Positions 40,942 through 52,708 are shown, counted from the first letter of the stretch. The stretch is 64,000 bases of DNA from Tenebrio molitor (GCF_963966145.1 NC_091048.1:12400001-12464000); one strand, 5' to 3'. Numbers and translations: made by a program. The notes: generated from the letters alone by a model not told the origin.

Positions 40942-43039
40942 ACGTGCCTTCAAATAAATTTATATTTAGAGCAACCTATGGAAGTTCAATTGTTTGCAAC
41001 ATTTTTACAGCGTAGAAAATGACACAAGAATCGTCTGGTCTGACATTTAACGAAATAAAATTAGGTTAGAAAATATTTTTAATTTTTGTAGTGCATTCAT
41101 CTCAGATTATTGAAATTCACATTAATAAATAATCCTAACATTATTCCAATCACAAATTATTTGCTAACTAATGGCTTTTCGCCAATATACGGAAGATGAT
41201 GTTTCAGCTTTCGAAATCTTTGTGAGGCATTGCTGCAAATTTTAATTAATCTTCGGGAGAAAAATACCCCAAATTCGGATCGAAAGTCGAATAAGATCGC
41301 AAAATTTCAAAAGCTCTAGAGTCAAGTAACTGTTAACATAAAGAGAACAAGTAAATGGGATGTTACACGGTTAGTTCATGTTCTCCATTCGGTTTCAGTA
41401 TTTATATTGAATGAAAACTGAAACTGAACATGGAACTAATCAGACAGTCTGAAAGTACCCACCTTAAGAAAATTGACAAATAGTTAGTCGTATCAATTCA
41501 TTTATTTCTTTAAACCATAAAAGAGAACATAACATTAACATTGCTGTGAACACTAATAAGAATTGTAAATTAAGTATTGCACATAACCTCACACAATAGG
41601 AGATAACAATTTTATACATAATTTAGAGTAAGTGTTGAAAATGTGCACCCTGTTCTTGTAAACACAACGTAGTCCTTCATCTAATTGCATTAGTTACATT
41701 TTCTAAAACAATAGGATTATTATTAATTTCATTAATTTTCTGTGTTATCCTATTTCGTAGTTCTGCCAAATCATTTATGGGTGTTGTGTAAATTGAATTT
41801 TTGTTGTGTGGCCACAAGAAGAAATCACAAGGAGTGAGATCACATGATCTAGTGGGCCAGTTGTTTGGTGTATTACGGCTTATAATTCTATTGTCGTAAA
41901 ATTTGACCAAAAAATCAATTGTAGCACCATCCTGCTGAAAGTAGTCATAAACTAACTAATCATCATGTAGCTGATTTAAAAATGGAGTCAAAATTTCATT
42001 TCTGTATCTTGCAGCATTGATATTTCCTAAAAAACATTGATTATTATTTAATTACTAAAACATTATTACAATTGTTACCTTAAAAAAAGATTGGACCAAT
42101 AATTCTGCGTTAGCTAATAGCAGCCCAAACGCCTACTGTCTGGGGGTACCCGGGTGTTTCAATGAAAAAATGTGGATTTTCTGAACTCCACATTCTTGTA
42201 TTTTGAGAGTTGACATATCCACTAAGATGGAAGTAGGCTTCATCAGTGTAAAAGGTTTTATCAAGGTGAACATCTAAAGTATTCAGAAACCATTGACAAT
42301 ATTCTAATCTTTGGGGGAGATCAGCTGGATGTAATTCTTGAACAGATGTGAGACGGTATGGAAATAGGTGAAGATCATTTTTCACAATTGAATGACAGGT
42401 ACCAACAGACACACCAAGTTGTTGTGATAAATGTTCAATTGAAGTGCCTGGGGCTTCTTCCATTGCTTGTCTCGCCTCTTCAATCACTTCTGGAGTTCTT
42501 TTCTTTGGCCTGCCGCTTCCAGGTTTTCGTCCCACAGATCCATTTTCTTGGAAATTCTTTAAGGAAATGTTTAAAGTTTGTCGAAACTGCGTATATTCCA
42601 CTGCAATGTCTGGGAATTCTCCAAACTCTTCCATACATAACGCAAGAGAATACTGCCAAACTCCATCGATTTTCACACAATTTCGAAATAAGACATTAAC
42701 ATGAAGACTTTATGTTGTGCCATTGTTCACAAAAATGTCGGAAAACAGTGAAACATTGACGCAGATTTCGTTTTAGTTCCGACAAGAACTGATTTTTTGT
42801 ACGCAAGACGAGGGATAAAACGAGTAAAATCACAAACACACTAACACAGCTCAATCTGAAAACGGGAAAGAGAACGAATGTCAAATGTCAAAATTTTAAT
42901 ATGAAATTGGGACAAAACTTACTATGTAACCTGTGTAACTCCGGAGAATAATTGGTTGCCTACAAAATTATCTACACTGTTAACAAAATTAAAACGTCGT
43001 CAACGCCTACTCTAAATATAGTTATTTTTGAAGGCACGA
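40942..43039 (-). mobile_element. mariner-like transposon with degenerate transposase
   Basis: TIRs starting (A/T)CGTGCCTTCAAA with a following TATATTTAGAG segment, inverted at the right end. TA lies at 40940-40941, shared with the neighbour's duplication, and at 43040-43041. It abuts the previous element exactly at the TA. Confidence 0.85.
41677..42676 (-). pseudogene. mariner-like transposase (DDD), with stops
   Basis: From the N-terminus: HTH region, hinge GSGRPKKRTPE (~57-67), second HTH SIEHLSQQLGVSVGTCHSIV, first catalytic Asp in FYTDEAYFHLSG, then NTRMWSSENP. A TAA at 42110 follows VWAAIS. Further on, in other frames or after a possible intron remnant, come FLGNINAARY, the second Asp in QQDGA and the third in SCDLTPCDFFLW. 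All motifs of a mariner-type transposase survive but the frame is broken at least once. Confidence 0.85.
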
Positions 43040-43129
43040 TACATTAAGTACTAGCATCTCCTTAAATTCTGCAAAAGTATTTACTTATATTTTATGAATT
43101 ATAAGTATAAGTATGTTCTATTTTTTATG

Positions 43130-44340
43130 AGCCATGAAAAATAAGTCGATTTCAGGCCTCCCAACGTGACTAATTATTTGCCTGAAGATGTCGGAAAGAG
43201 ACCACTCAATACCCGGTAGAAGTGTACGTGATTCCCGATCGTCTTGGAGGTTTGCCCCCGTAGGTATACTGGGTGCCCCAAAATTCGCGGAACAACGTAG
43301 TAGTACGTTGTTAAGTAGTCATTAAGAGATCAGGTAAAAATGTTTAAAAAAACCAATCTTCTTTTTTGTAGAAGATATGGACCTATTCGTTACACTAAAT
43401 GTGGCAACATTTTAAAACATTCTATGCACCCCAATAGTCTGCGAATATTTCATTTTTGTTGTATCCATGGAAATGAGATTCGATCGGATAACACCACAGC
43501 AGTGTCTTATATAAATTGAATGGGAAGTGTCAGATTTCCAAAGCTAGCAAACCTAGCAAGAAAAATTTGGCGTTTTTGCGAAGTTAAAAACAATTTCTTG
43601 ACAGCCGCATATACTGGGTGCCCCAAAATTCGCGGAACAACTCAATGAGATAATGTCAATTCATGTTAGAAAATAACGAGAAAAATAATGAAAAAATTCT
43701 ATACCTCTTAGATTTGAAGATATGGGGGCCCAAAAGGTGCAGCTTTGATCTCATTTATTTTAAATAATAAAAAAGATTGTGACTATTTGTCTTTTACTAG
43801 CCAGTGGCCTAATAATTTTGAACGATTGTGATCAGGTTTGCAATTATTTTCTCCATTATTTCCAGCAATTCCAAGTAGTAAATAATTTTATGCTCGTTTT
43901 ACCTCAAACAGCGTACGGCAACACGCCTTTGATTTTTCCCTCTCATTTCCATGGATACAACAAAAATTAAATAAGTATTTGCAGACTATTGGGATGCATA
44001 GAATGTTTTAAAATGTTGCCACATTTAGTGTAACGAATAGGTCCATATCTTCTACAAAAAAGAAGATTGGTTTTTTTAAACATTTTTACCTGATCTCTTA
44101 ATGACTACTTAACAACGTACTACTACGTTGTTCCGCGAATTTTGGGGCACCCAGTATAATCCATTTTGAATCAAATTTTAATTTTTCGTCAAGGGTAAGA
44201 CTTTTTATACACGGCTTCACCGTATCAGCTGGGAGTGACCTCGACAGCACTATTTCTTGCGACGGTTCTTCATCGGGCTGAAAAAGTTCATCGACTCCAG
44301 TTGTCGACCGGCAGTGAATCCGGAACTCGCTGAAGGGCAA
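43130..44340 (-). pseudogene. Retroelement RNase H-region remnant split by a foldback element
   Basis: Minus-strand coding at 44160-44340 (LSRSLPADTVKPC, LTLDEKLKFDSKW) resumes in the same frame beyond the 890-bp insertion with PGIEWSLSDIFRQI and GRPEIDLFF, ending near 43130. The 'EWSL...F..I...G.P.IDLF' pattern is that of the RNase H end of DIRS/Gypsy-like elements. Too short to place better. Confidence 0.55.
43267..44156. mobile_element. Foldback/MITE with ~225-bp inverted arms and TA duplication
   Basis: Arms begin TACTGGGTGCCCCAAAATTC and pair for over 200 bp, with TA at 43265-43266 and 44157-44158. A third terminal copy lies internally at 43612-43640, so a second element or an old end is embedded. 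No transposase. Confidence 0.88.
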
Positions 44341-44366
44341 GGGGAAGAGTTCGACGTCCTAACCCT

Positions 44367-44674
44367 TGTCACCGGGCACCGTTTACGTTCCGGTTTTGCT
44401 AGGCGGCACCGGCCGAGAAAAGTCAAGTTAGTTTTTACATTTAAAAAAGTGCGTGTCATTTCACTCCTCTCCCCAAAAAACGAGACTGCGGCTCTTTTCA
44501 GAGCCTGGCTCTGGTAAAAGTGAGCTGGGCTACGAGACGGCGATCTTCTTCGACGGAAGAACGCTCCGAGAAACGGGACGAATCGGCTCTTGTGGGAGTC
44601 GTTCCGACGAAGCAAAGGCATCGATCGACAAAACGACACCGGTCCCGATAACACCTCGAGGGCCGGTGGTAACA
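44367..44674 (+). repeat. 5' LTR of the non-autonomous element (308 bp)
   Basis: TGTCACCGGGCACC...GGTGGTAACA. Lacks about 31 bp (GCAGCTTAGTCCCAACTT region) present in the right copies. Confidence 0.85.
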
Positions 44675-44677
44675 TAA

Positions 44678-44695
44678 TGGCGCCCAACGTGGGGC
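44678..44695 (+). promoter_or_regulatory. Primer binding site of the non-autonomous element
   Basis: TGGCGCCCAACGTGGGGC three bases after the LTR, identical to that of the Gypsy element at 26712. Confidence 0.85.
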
Positions 44696-45100
44696 TCTCT
44701 TCCGGCAAGGTGTCCGGAGAGCCCATTTCTTCGACCGATGTCCACGTCCCAGATGACACCAGGAGCCGTTCCCGTCGACCGAAGAGCGAAGCCGAAAAGA
44801 AGACGTCGTGGGTCAGCCGCTGCCCACAGTCGGTGCAGCCAGCTACCCATCGTATCCAGCTCCAGGTCGGAGCCAAGTCAGTCGCCCAGACGGAGAGGAG
44901 GACCAGCACGACAACGAGCATCACCACCACACCAGCAGCAGCAGGAGCCAGGTAGTGTCCAACTCCGTCTCCGGTCGTCGTTCGATCCCGACAGCCAGCC
45001 CAGACAGTCTAATCTCGGAGCTGGTAAGTCGCCGAACCACCGTCGAGACGCCTGGCTCCCCTCAACCACCAGCCTGCACGTCGGAGGAGGATCCGTGAGG

Positions 45101-47577
45101 TAAGGTGACCATATTTTCATTTTGAAAAACCAGGACATGAGTTTATAAAAATTAAAAATACTTAAACTTAACACATTGGGGTATCATTTAGGTATATGTA
45201 TATTGAAACAAAAAGTTAAAATACATTTTCAACATAAACACATTTTTTTTTAAATAACATTTATAAAATTTTCATTGAGGAAACATGAAGTAAATTACAT
45301 ATAATTATTATTGGTTAGTAGGAATATATTTTTTTGATGAATGGATTGTTTTCAACAAAGCTTCGTTTTGTAGCAGCATCATATAAAACTGCACACAATC
45401 TAGCTTAAAATTATATTTCGTAATTAACAAGGATTTTAAAGTTGTTACTTTCAGTTGAGATTTCTCGCTTGTCCACAGTTGGTTCATCAACGAAAAAACT
45501 CTCTCCGATGCTGCATTACTACCCGGCAAACAAAGACAGTACTCCACTAAACTCAAAAAATCTTTGTAGGAAACATCATTTTCCCGAAAATTTTTGAAAA
45601 TCTCTACCCAGCGTTCAGATAAAGGAACCGAATTATGTTTCCAATGATTAATTTTTTCAGGTGTTACATATTTTATAATCAAAGAGGTTTCGTCAAATAA
45701 CTCTCCTTCATCTATTTTTATTTTCATTTCTGCAAAACTTGTCGTCATCACATCACTGCATGTTTCCACCATGTCGTGTGTTATTACATTATTTAACAAA
45801 ATCCATTGAAAATTGTTTGTAAAGTCAAAATGACCGCCCCATTCCTCTAAGTACTGATGACATGTATTATAGAATACGTTAGCGTTTTCTTTAAATGATG
45901 CTGTTGATATGCCTTCCTCTTCCATTTTTTTCAAATTCTGCTTTACTTGAAAGGGTAGAAACAGATGTTTTTTTCTTTCAAAAACTTGCATTTTCAAATC
46001 GCTGTAAATTTGAGCTATCTCGATAATTGAAATCTCCTGTTTTTCAATCTTTAAAACCGCATTTTGATAAAGAGACGATATATTGTGTAAAAAGTATAAC
46101 CAGCTTTCGGTCTCAGGATTTTCAAAACAGTTCTTTATTAGAGTTGGGCACTTATCAATTGATAAAAAGTAAGATTTCAAACCTGAGTATATTTGCAATA
46201 CACGTTCAACGGCAGGTCTTAGAGCTAGCCAACGTGTAGCACTGTAGCCAAGTACTTTTTTGTATTCAACCTGGACAAATTCACAAAATTCTTTTAATTC
46301 GTTGACACGAACAGTATAAATATAAAAATATGAATAAATTTTGCTTATGAATGCCATAACATCTACTGGTAAACAATCAGCTGCAGTTTGTATAGAATTG
46401 TTGATAATGTGTGCAGCACAGCCAACACCTATCAAACCTTTTCCTAAATCTGCCTTAATTTTGTAAAATATATTTCCTGTTCCGTGTCTACGTCGTCCCC
46501 CAAAGTTGCTGTTTGTATTATCTGCACAAATTCCCAACAGTTTTGATTTTATATTATGTTTCTGTAGAACTTCTAAAATATATTCTGACATAATGGTTGA
46601 AGTTTCGCCAGGGAGATCTTTTAATTCTAATATTTTAACATGGACACCGGTTTCAGGCAAAAAGTATCTCACTATAATAGGTACTATTTTAATCTCTTTG
46701 TGATTTGAACTATCAAAATATATTGAAACAAAATGTGTTGTGTCTCTATTAAGTTCTGCATCTAATATATTTTGAATATATGGTACAAAGACCTGGTCAA
46801 TAATACTTTCACATTTTGTGCGAGCACATGTAAATCTTGGCTCAAAACAGTGTTTTATTAACTTACATGTGCAGTCCATAGATCTAAATGTCTGATTGTG
46901 AACTACAGTATGATAAGCCCAAGCGCCTTCAATAGCTGCTCATTTTTTTTCATCGCTTTGAAAACTCTTCTTTTTGAAATACGACGTCATTGACGAAGAG
47001 CCAATTTCAGCAGCAATTGCCCGTTTATGTTTCCCTGTGCCAATATGATTTTCTATATCCGTTTTCCCACTATTTGCAATCGAAAATGTTCCCTTGCACT
47101 TGAAGCATTGTACTTCACTGCTTATTTTTGTAGATTTTAAGTACGGGTATTTTTGTTGTAGTTCTTCGTTAAACACACACTTTCTTCTTTTAGGAGGCAT
47201 GGTCACAAATTACATGGGGCCAGGAACGTACAAATCACAATCTATCCAAGTGCACTCGCTACTCGCTCAACTTTAACCTCTAACTTAACCTAACATAATA
47301 ACCAAACCACAGAACCTAATTGACATTGACATTTGTGGTTGGTCGTTGGTATTCTAACAACTTCAAGAACCAAACAACGTAAATTCCCGAAAGGTCTGAT
47401 TTTGAAGCGCAAAACTACATATGTACTTATACTTATCCGCTTATACTTTTATTACAATTTAAAAAAATAGGTTGCCAACGTGAAAAACCAGGACAAAATC
47501 CAGTACACTGTTTATCCAGTACAGAGGTGTTAAAAACCAGTACTGTACTGGTAAAACCAGTACGAATGGTCACCTTA
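45101..47577 (-). mobile_element. hAT transposon
   Basis: TIR TAAGGTGACCAT at both ends and a perfect 8-bp duplication CCGTGAGG (45093-45100, 47578-47585). At 2.48 kb, with BED-finger transposase on the minus strand, it is inserted in the non-autonomous LTR element. Confidence 0.95.
45308..47206 (-). pseudogene. hAT transposase with a single in-frame TGA
   Basis: N-terminal BED zinc finger: CFKCKGTF, then HIGTGKHKR (residues ~34-60). After a TGA at 46940-46942 the same frame runs 544 more codons: helical and RNase H-like region, then the hAT C-terminal dimerisation motif LPGSNAASERVFSLMNQLW. No other stop or shift was noticed, so one point mutation separates this from an open frame of about 632 codons. 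Start taken at MTMPPKRRK. Confidence 0.9.
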
Positions 47578-48293
47578 CCGTGAGGACGCCGCCGTTCCCA
47601 GCCGTCGTACATCCCCACTAGGATGTCACCCCGGGGCTGCTGAGTCCCCGAGCCACCACAGCCGCCACCGAGGGTCCCACGTCCGCCCCAAGGAGCCAAC
47701 GGTTGGAGCCCACAGCGCCCAAGGACATCGACTCCGGCGTGCCAGAGACAGGTGGGTGCCCAGTTTGTGCGCGAGTTCGCGGATCGCGTCGTTTTCCAAG
47801 TGCCGTCCGGGCAGTGCGGCAGCCCTTCAACCAGAGCACCGAGACGACGACCGGGGGGCCCGATAACGAGCAACTCTGTCGCTGCATTCCCCGCATCGTT
47901 GCTCAAACGCCAACGAGGAGGTTGTCCACCAGGCCAGCTCCGGTTTCCCGGGATCCAAAGGGACCCGCCGCGAAGTCGGACCCCTGCAGCTCGCGACAGG
48001 CCAAACAAGACCGAGGACGACGCACCGCGAAGCCCGAACAACATCAGGAGTGCCAAACGGGCTGGACGACAACATCGAGTCCGTGTTGTGTGTGTTTGCG
48101 TGTTTTTGTTTCAATGTTCGTGTTTAGTTTTAAGTTAGCTTTAGGTTCACATTGTTCTTTTATGTAGTTTTAAGTTTTGTTCTTTTTAGTCTTAATTTTG
48201 CTTTTTGCTGTTATTATTTTGAAAATAAAAAAAAGAGACGGCTGAAGCCGGCGTCGCCGATTAGGGAAGTTGGGCCTACGGAAGGTGGGAGAG

Positions 48294-48366
48294 TGTCACC
48301 GGGCACCGTTTGCGTTTCGGTTTTGCTAGTGCAGCTTAGTCCCAACTTTTCTAAAAAATAGGCGGC
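48294..48366 (+). repeat. Forward fragment (first 73 bp) of the 3' LTR
   Basis: TGTCACCGGGCACCGTTTGC to AAAAAATAGGCGGCG, directly after the polypurine tract. It stops where the inverted LTR begins, with GGCG shared at the junction. Confidence 0.85.
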
Positions 48367-48373
48367 GCCATTA

Positions 48374-48712
48374 TGTTACCACCGGCCCTCGAGGTGTATC
48401 GGGACCGGTGTCGTTTTGTCGATCGATGCCTTTGCTTCGTCGGAACGACTCCCACAAGAGCCGATTCGTCCCGTTTCTCGGAGCGTTCTTCCGTCGAAGA
48501 AGATCGCCGTCTCGTAGCCCAGCTCACTTTTATCAGAGCCAGGCTCTGAAAAGAGCCGCAGTCTCGTTTTTTGGGGAGAGGAGTGAAATGACACGCACTT
48601 TTTTGAATGTAAAAACTAACTTGACTTTTCTCGGCCGCCGCCGCCTATTTTTTGGAGAAGTTGGGACTAAGCTGCACTAGCAAAACCGAAAAGCAAACGG
48701 TGCCCGGTGACA
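48374..48712 (-). repeat. Complete inverted LTR plus first bases of the PBS
   Basis: Reverse complement of the full 339-bp LTR. It is preceded by GGCGCCATTA (48364-48373), the inverse of the bases that follow the 5' LTR, including the first 7 of the PBS. The right extremity is therefore a U3 end. Confidence 0.88.
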
Positions 48713-48716
48713 CCCT

Positions 48717-49557
48717 CAACGGAGGGCGGTGTAATCATTTTATTTCATACTGTCCGGTAGATGCTCGATTGCATCATCAATTTGAGTCCGGTAGGTGAGT
48801 TATAACAGTATCAGAGCCGGAAAGTGTCACTTAGCAACACCTACCGGACTGTTTTCCTTTTATACATCAAATCTGACATTGAAAAGTGAAAATGTCAAAA
48901 AATATTCGATCTAGAAAAACAATAGCAACGGCCGTTGCCACACGAAAAAAGGTGATGCTATTTTCACAATATAATGTGATTTTTTAATTTTTGAAATAAA
49001 ATGATGATGCACAAGAGACTTCCAGTATGAAATAAAATACATTACGATATACATCCGGTAGTGCTTGTAACAGGTACTCGTTTAGACATTCTAGACTCGG
49101 CTCCTAACGTCGCCTCGTCCATAATGTCTAATAACTCGTACTGTTACAAGTAACCTACCGGACTTATAACGTAAATTACTATTAGCGTCCGAAAAAGGGT
49201 CTGCCTTCCACCTCCTCATATTTTCGCGATTTGCTCTCAACGGTGTCGGAGGATTCGCTCGTTGGGTTCGCGTCGAACCGGAAGCACGTGAGATAATTAG
49301 TCACCCTGTATTTTGGTCCGGGTTAAAGTAGAAAAAAATCTTTGTGTTGTGTTCGGACCGGACACGTACCTACCTGCATTTTCAAAGACAGGTTGGCAGA
49401 TTTCTCTTGAGGAATGTGGTAGGTACCAGTCTTGCCGACAACGGCATCAATAAAATTGACAACTGACCAGCATTTCCGTCGCAAATGAACATATTTCGTT
49501 GAAATAATTTTAAAATTAGAATTCTTAATTTATCGAACCTATTCGGACCGTTACAAT
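48717..49557. other. Non-coding stretch with repeated TCCGGTAG words
   Basis: TCCGGTAG or its inverse appears near 48752, 48788, 48839, 49054 and 49155. A palindrome occupies 49054-49162. No gene could be supported. Confidence 0.6.
49054..49162. repeat. Palindrome bounded by TCCGGTAG
   Basis: TCCGGTAG...CTTGTAACAG pairs with CTGTTACAAG...CTACCGGA, and TTTAGACATT with AATGTCTAA; the core is GGCTCCTAACGTCGCC. Confidence 0.85.
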
Positions 49558-49626
49558 ATGGTTCCAAAAAAGAACGGAGAATGGCGTCCATGCGGACACT
49601 ATCGCAGACTGAACAATGTGACATTC
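49558..49626 (+). pseudogene. Gypsy reverse transcriptase scrap
   Basis: Reads MVPKKNGEWRPCGHYRRLN and a few more residues, the well-known fingers motif of Gypsy-type RT (WRPCGDYR with H for D). Frame is lost on both sides. Only about 23 codons remain. Confidence 0.75.
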
Positions 49627-50050
49627 GGTGCGATTCTGATTTTCGTCTAATTCAAGATTGCTAAGTAACAACATTGCTATCTCTGCAATGTTGTAACAAT
49701 GTCGATAACCATTTAATGATTTTCTCCTATTCTACCCACAAAATTTGAGCAATGATTGTTATTGTTTCGATCCATCATGAACATCGTTATTTAACAAGCG
49801 TTGCTCATGCGCAGTTTGCTTAGCTAGTCAAACGACAAACCCGCCGTCAATTAATTTAAAAATTGATTCTCCATTTCTCCCCGTTCTTCTGCTAACGGTA
49901 AAAAAAAAAACAAGCAGACTAATTTCCAGCAAATGGAAATTATGGTCCAAACGTTGGAGAAGGAGGATATTTTAGTAGTTTTTAGTTTATTTTAATTTCT
50001 TATCAATTAAACATCATTTATTAAAATTTAACATAAAATAACATTTTTAA
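49627..50050. other. Non-coding, nothing recognised
   Basis: AT-rich with a few A runs (near 49901); no ORF or repeat seen. Confidence 0.5.
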
Positions 50051-50051
50051 T

Positions 50052-50369
50052 TTACAATGCGAAAATTTCCGATAATAATGCGGAATCTGGAAAAGTGCCC
50101 CGAATGCTTGCAGCGTTTCCACGTTGAATGGCAAGGGAAATCCTCTCAAAAAGGAATTTCTTAGATTTTGAATCCCCTGATTCCGCGATAAGTCGGTCTC
50201 CGATGACATTAATGAAATCTATTGTTTCTTTGCACCAAGGGCCTAAGGTTTCAAAGGCTAAACCTTTAAATATGTAGTTTGACGAAATAATTGAATTATA
50301 TTCTAATCTCAATCTGGCCTTGAAAGCACAACAAAACTTCATAATAGCAAAAAAGTACATATTATTCAA
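50052..50369 (-). pseudogene. 3' end of a reverse-transcriptase-type polyprotein (LINE-like tail)
   Basis: Contains LAFETLGPWCKETIDFINVI and, further on, GDSKSKKFLFERISLAIQRG then FPDS near the end, a module I know from the C-termini of invertebrate non-LTR polyproteins. The same tail recurs at 16.92-17.0 kb and 63.05-63.22 kb with one common 3' end and different 5' starts, as expected for 5'-truncated insertions. Family not identified. Confidence 0.6.
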
Positions 50370-50387
50370 TTACTAGACCTATACATA

Positions 50388-51599
50388 CAGCGTGTTATTG
50401 AAATGCGTTAGGAAAATTTAAACGGTGATAGAACTCATCAAAACAAATTACTTTTCTATTTACCATTTTTTCGAAAACTCAAATTTATGCTCGAATTTAT
50501 TTTCACCGTATTCCGTGTCATCGAGTCGTTTATGGATGGGACGGTGAAAGAACAACGGGTACGAAAAACGTTAACGCAAAAAAAGTAAATACGGCAAAAG
50601 CCCAGGCGGATAGGTCTTGCAAAAACTTGCTGACACAATTTAGTCACGTCCTTCACCTGCATGCGGCCGTGTTTACAAGTTATTAGAAAGTGAATTTCCC
50701 GTAATTATCGTTAAAAATGGTGAATTACACTAATCCGGAGTTAACAGACATGGTGCTCCTCTACGGGGAAGCTTTATCAAATGCTGATGCAACCAGGCGT
50801 TTGTATGTAGGTACATGAAGGGATTTCCCGGTCGCCAAGTTCCCTGTCCACGTACCTTTGTGAGTGCTGTCCAGCATTTAAGGGATTATGGGACTTTTAG
50901 TCCTGTCCTGTCCTGTTGACGAAGAACCGAATCTTAGTTGCCGACGGCTTGCATTACGAATTGACGTTTCCAGTTTTACAATTTGGAGAACGCTGTACGA
51001 ACGGGGATTACATCCGTATCATCTTCAACGCGTCCAACACTTAAAATCAGAAGATCAACCACGTCGAATTGCATTTTGTCAATGGCTTCTTCAATAGGTC
51101 GTAATTGACCAGTTTTATCGCCAGCTCGTTCACCGGACTTAAACCCTTGTGACTTTTTTTATGGGGCCATTTAAAACAGATTGTGTATGAGACTCCAGTT
51201 GACACCGAGGCAATTAGATAAAATTCTGAGATGTTGACAACTCAAGCTTCTGTGGCTCGAAGGGCACACAAGAGCATGCATCGATTACGGAGGGCGTCAT
51301 TTTGAATATTTAATTTAAAGGTTAGTGCCCTTGATCAAGTGTGATGCGTAACTTCAATGTCACTCTCACTTACTACGAATAAAGAATTGGTTTTTGCTTG
51401 ACTATCTAAGTTTTTATCTTCTTTCGCTTTTAATGTACACACGGAGACATTGGCGGGTACTAGAATTTACGATCAAACTAATTAAAATTTTATCTGAGTT
51501 TAGAAAGATTTTTGGAAAAAATGGTAAATAGAAAAGTAATTTGTTTTGATGAGTTCTATCACCGTTAAAATTTTCTTAACGCATTTCAATAACATACTG
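50388..51599 (+). mobile_element. mariner-type transposon with ~100-bp inverted ends
   Basis: CAG(C/T)(G/A)TGTTATTGAAATGCG at both ends, arms pairing for about 95 bp, TA at 50386-50387 and 51600-51601. Confidence 0.9.
50717..51300 (+). pseudogene. mariner transposase, frameshifted and deleted
   Basis: Starts MVNYTNPELTDMVLLYGEAL (HTH), shifts frame near 50810, continues CPRTFVSAVQHL and RLALRIDVSSFTIWRTLYER. It then breaks at LLQ (51097) and resumes in another frame with SPDLNPCDFF, the third catalytic Asp. The first two Asp are deleted. Confidence 0.75.
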
Positions 51600-51828
51600 T
51601 ATATGTATTACACTTACTGATTCTCAGCATTTTCCACGTTATTTTGAAAATGCATAAGAAAATTTACTGCAACCAAGTCCATCTTTCAAATTAGCCAGAT
51701 GATTTGTCACACGTTTATATAACAACCTTCATAACCATGATTGTTACAAAAATGTTTATGATTTGGCAAACTAGAATACCATTTTACTCTTCATACAGTG
51801 AGCGACAAAAGTATGGAATAATAGTTAT

Positions 51829-51915
51829 TTAAGATATAAGTGTAAAAAGTTATCCTTTATTGCACGAACGGGATGTGAGTGCAACAAAGGAACTTTTTAC
51901 ACGTATGTCTTACAA
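51829..51915. repeat. Palindrome around TTGCACgaacgggatgtgaGTGCAA
   Basis: GTGTAAAAAGTT...CCTTT..TTGCAC pairs with GTGCAA..AAAGGAACTTTTTACAC; the arms extend a further ~12 bp. The 13-base centre is unpaired. Confidence 0.8.
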
Positions 51916-52253
51916 CATTTTGTCTACGATCGATCATCACAACGGTTTCAACATAAATTTGTATAAAATAATTCATTGGTTTAATATTTCATGAATAACC
52001 AAAGTCGTTTGAGAACCACGTCGTTTAGCAACCTAAACAATGTTTCCAACAAATTCGATTGTTGTATTCTGACAGTTCTGTGCCATAAAAGCGAGAAATC
52101 GTGCTCTAAAACTTTTAGAGAACGATTCCGTCAGTTTCTCTAAACGTCAACTTTGACAACGATTTTTAGTGCAAAAAGTGCCTACTTTTTACGCGATCGT
52201 AGATAAATTCCTTAAAAAGTAAACAAAATTTTTTTCAAAAAAATCTTTGGACA

Positions 52254-52500
52254 GTCAATTTTAGTTTATAAAAATACATGTTTTAGTACCAAAGAAAATT
52301 CCAAGCAGTCATTTGTTTTTTGAGTTATGACGTCATCGATAGTTTTTTTAAATGGAAAGCCCCTATTTTTTTTTCTTGATTCTGATAGCCCTTTTAATTG
52401 TCTAAATGACAGTATAAAAATTTTGTTATCTTACATAAGGAAATTTTTGAGAAAAAAAAATTGGAAAAAATAAATTTTATAACGATTATTTCCTTCATAT
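52254..52500 (+). repeat. Direct repeat, copy A
   Basis: TCAATTTTAGTTTATAAAAA to TTTGTTAT..ACATAAGGAAA, shared with 55670-55830 at high identity apart from an internal gap. The copies lie on either side of the BEL fragment in the same orientation. Confidence 0.75.
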
Positions 52501-52708
52501 GTTTAGCAACGAATTGCGTGACAAATATTGACCAATCAAAACGAGAAAACAAAAAATAACCCGATAAAATTTTTTCTAAAATGCACATTGCAATAATCAG
52601 ATAAAAAATGTCGGTACCTGATTTTTTTTAAAATAAATTATTTTGAATAAAAAGGATTGGAAATAATGCGTTTGCTTTCATTCTATTCAGGAAATAATCA
52701 CCCGTAAA

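Larger units (their letters stand above)
44367..48712 (+). mobile_element. Non-autonomous LTR element with an inverted right LTR
   Basis: 5' LTR, PBS and about 1.1 kb of internal sequence without reverse transcriptase (after removing the hAT insertion). A polypurine tract (GAAGGTGGGAGAG) is followed by 73 bp of forward LTR, then a complete LTR in reverse. CCCT borders both outer ends (44363-44366 and 48713-48716). The reading frames inside are Pro/Ser/Arg-rich with no known domain; it depends on another element's enzymes. Confidence 0.85.

Noticed and set aside
44250..45174. Overlapping ORFs of 98-226 residues in the small LTR element
   Set aside because: Low-complexity Pro/Arg/Ser frames on both strands of a GC-rich LTR and leader; no domain.
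47433..48167. ORFs of 95-207 residues right of the hAT
   Set aside because: They run across the hAT end or the Pro-rich internal region; no domain and frames compete on both strands.
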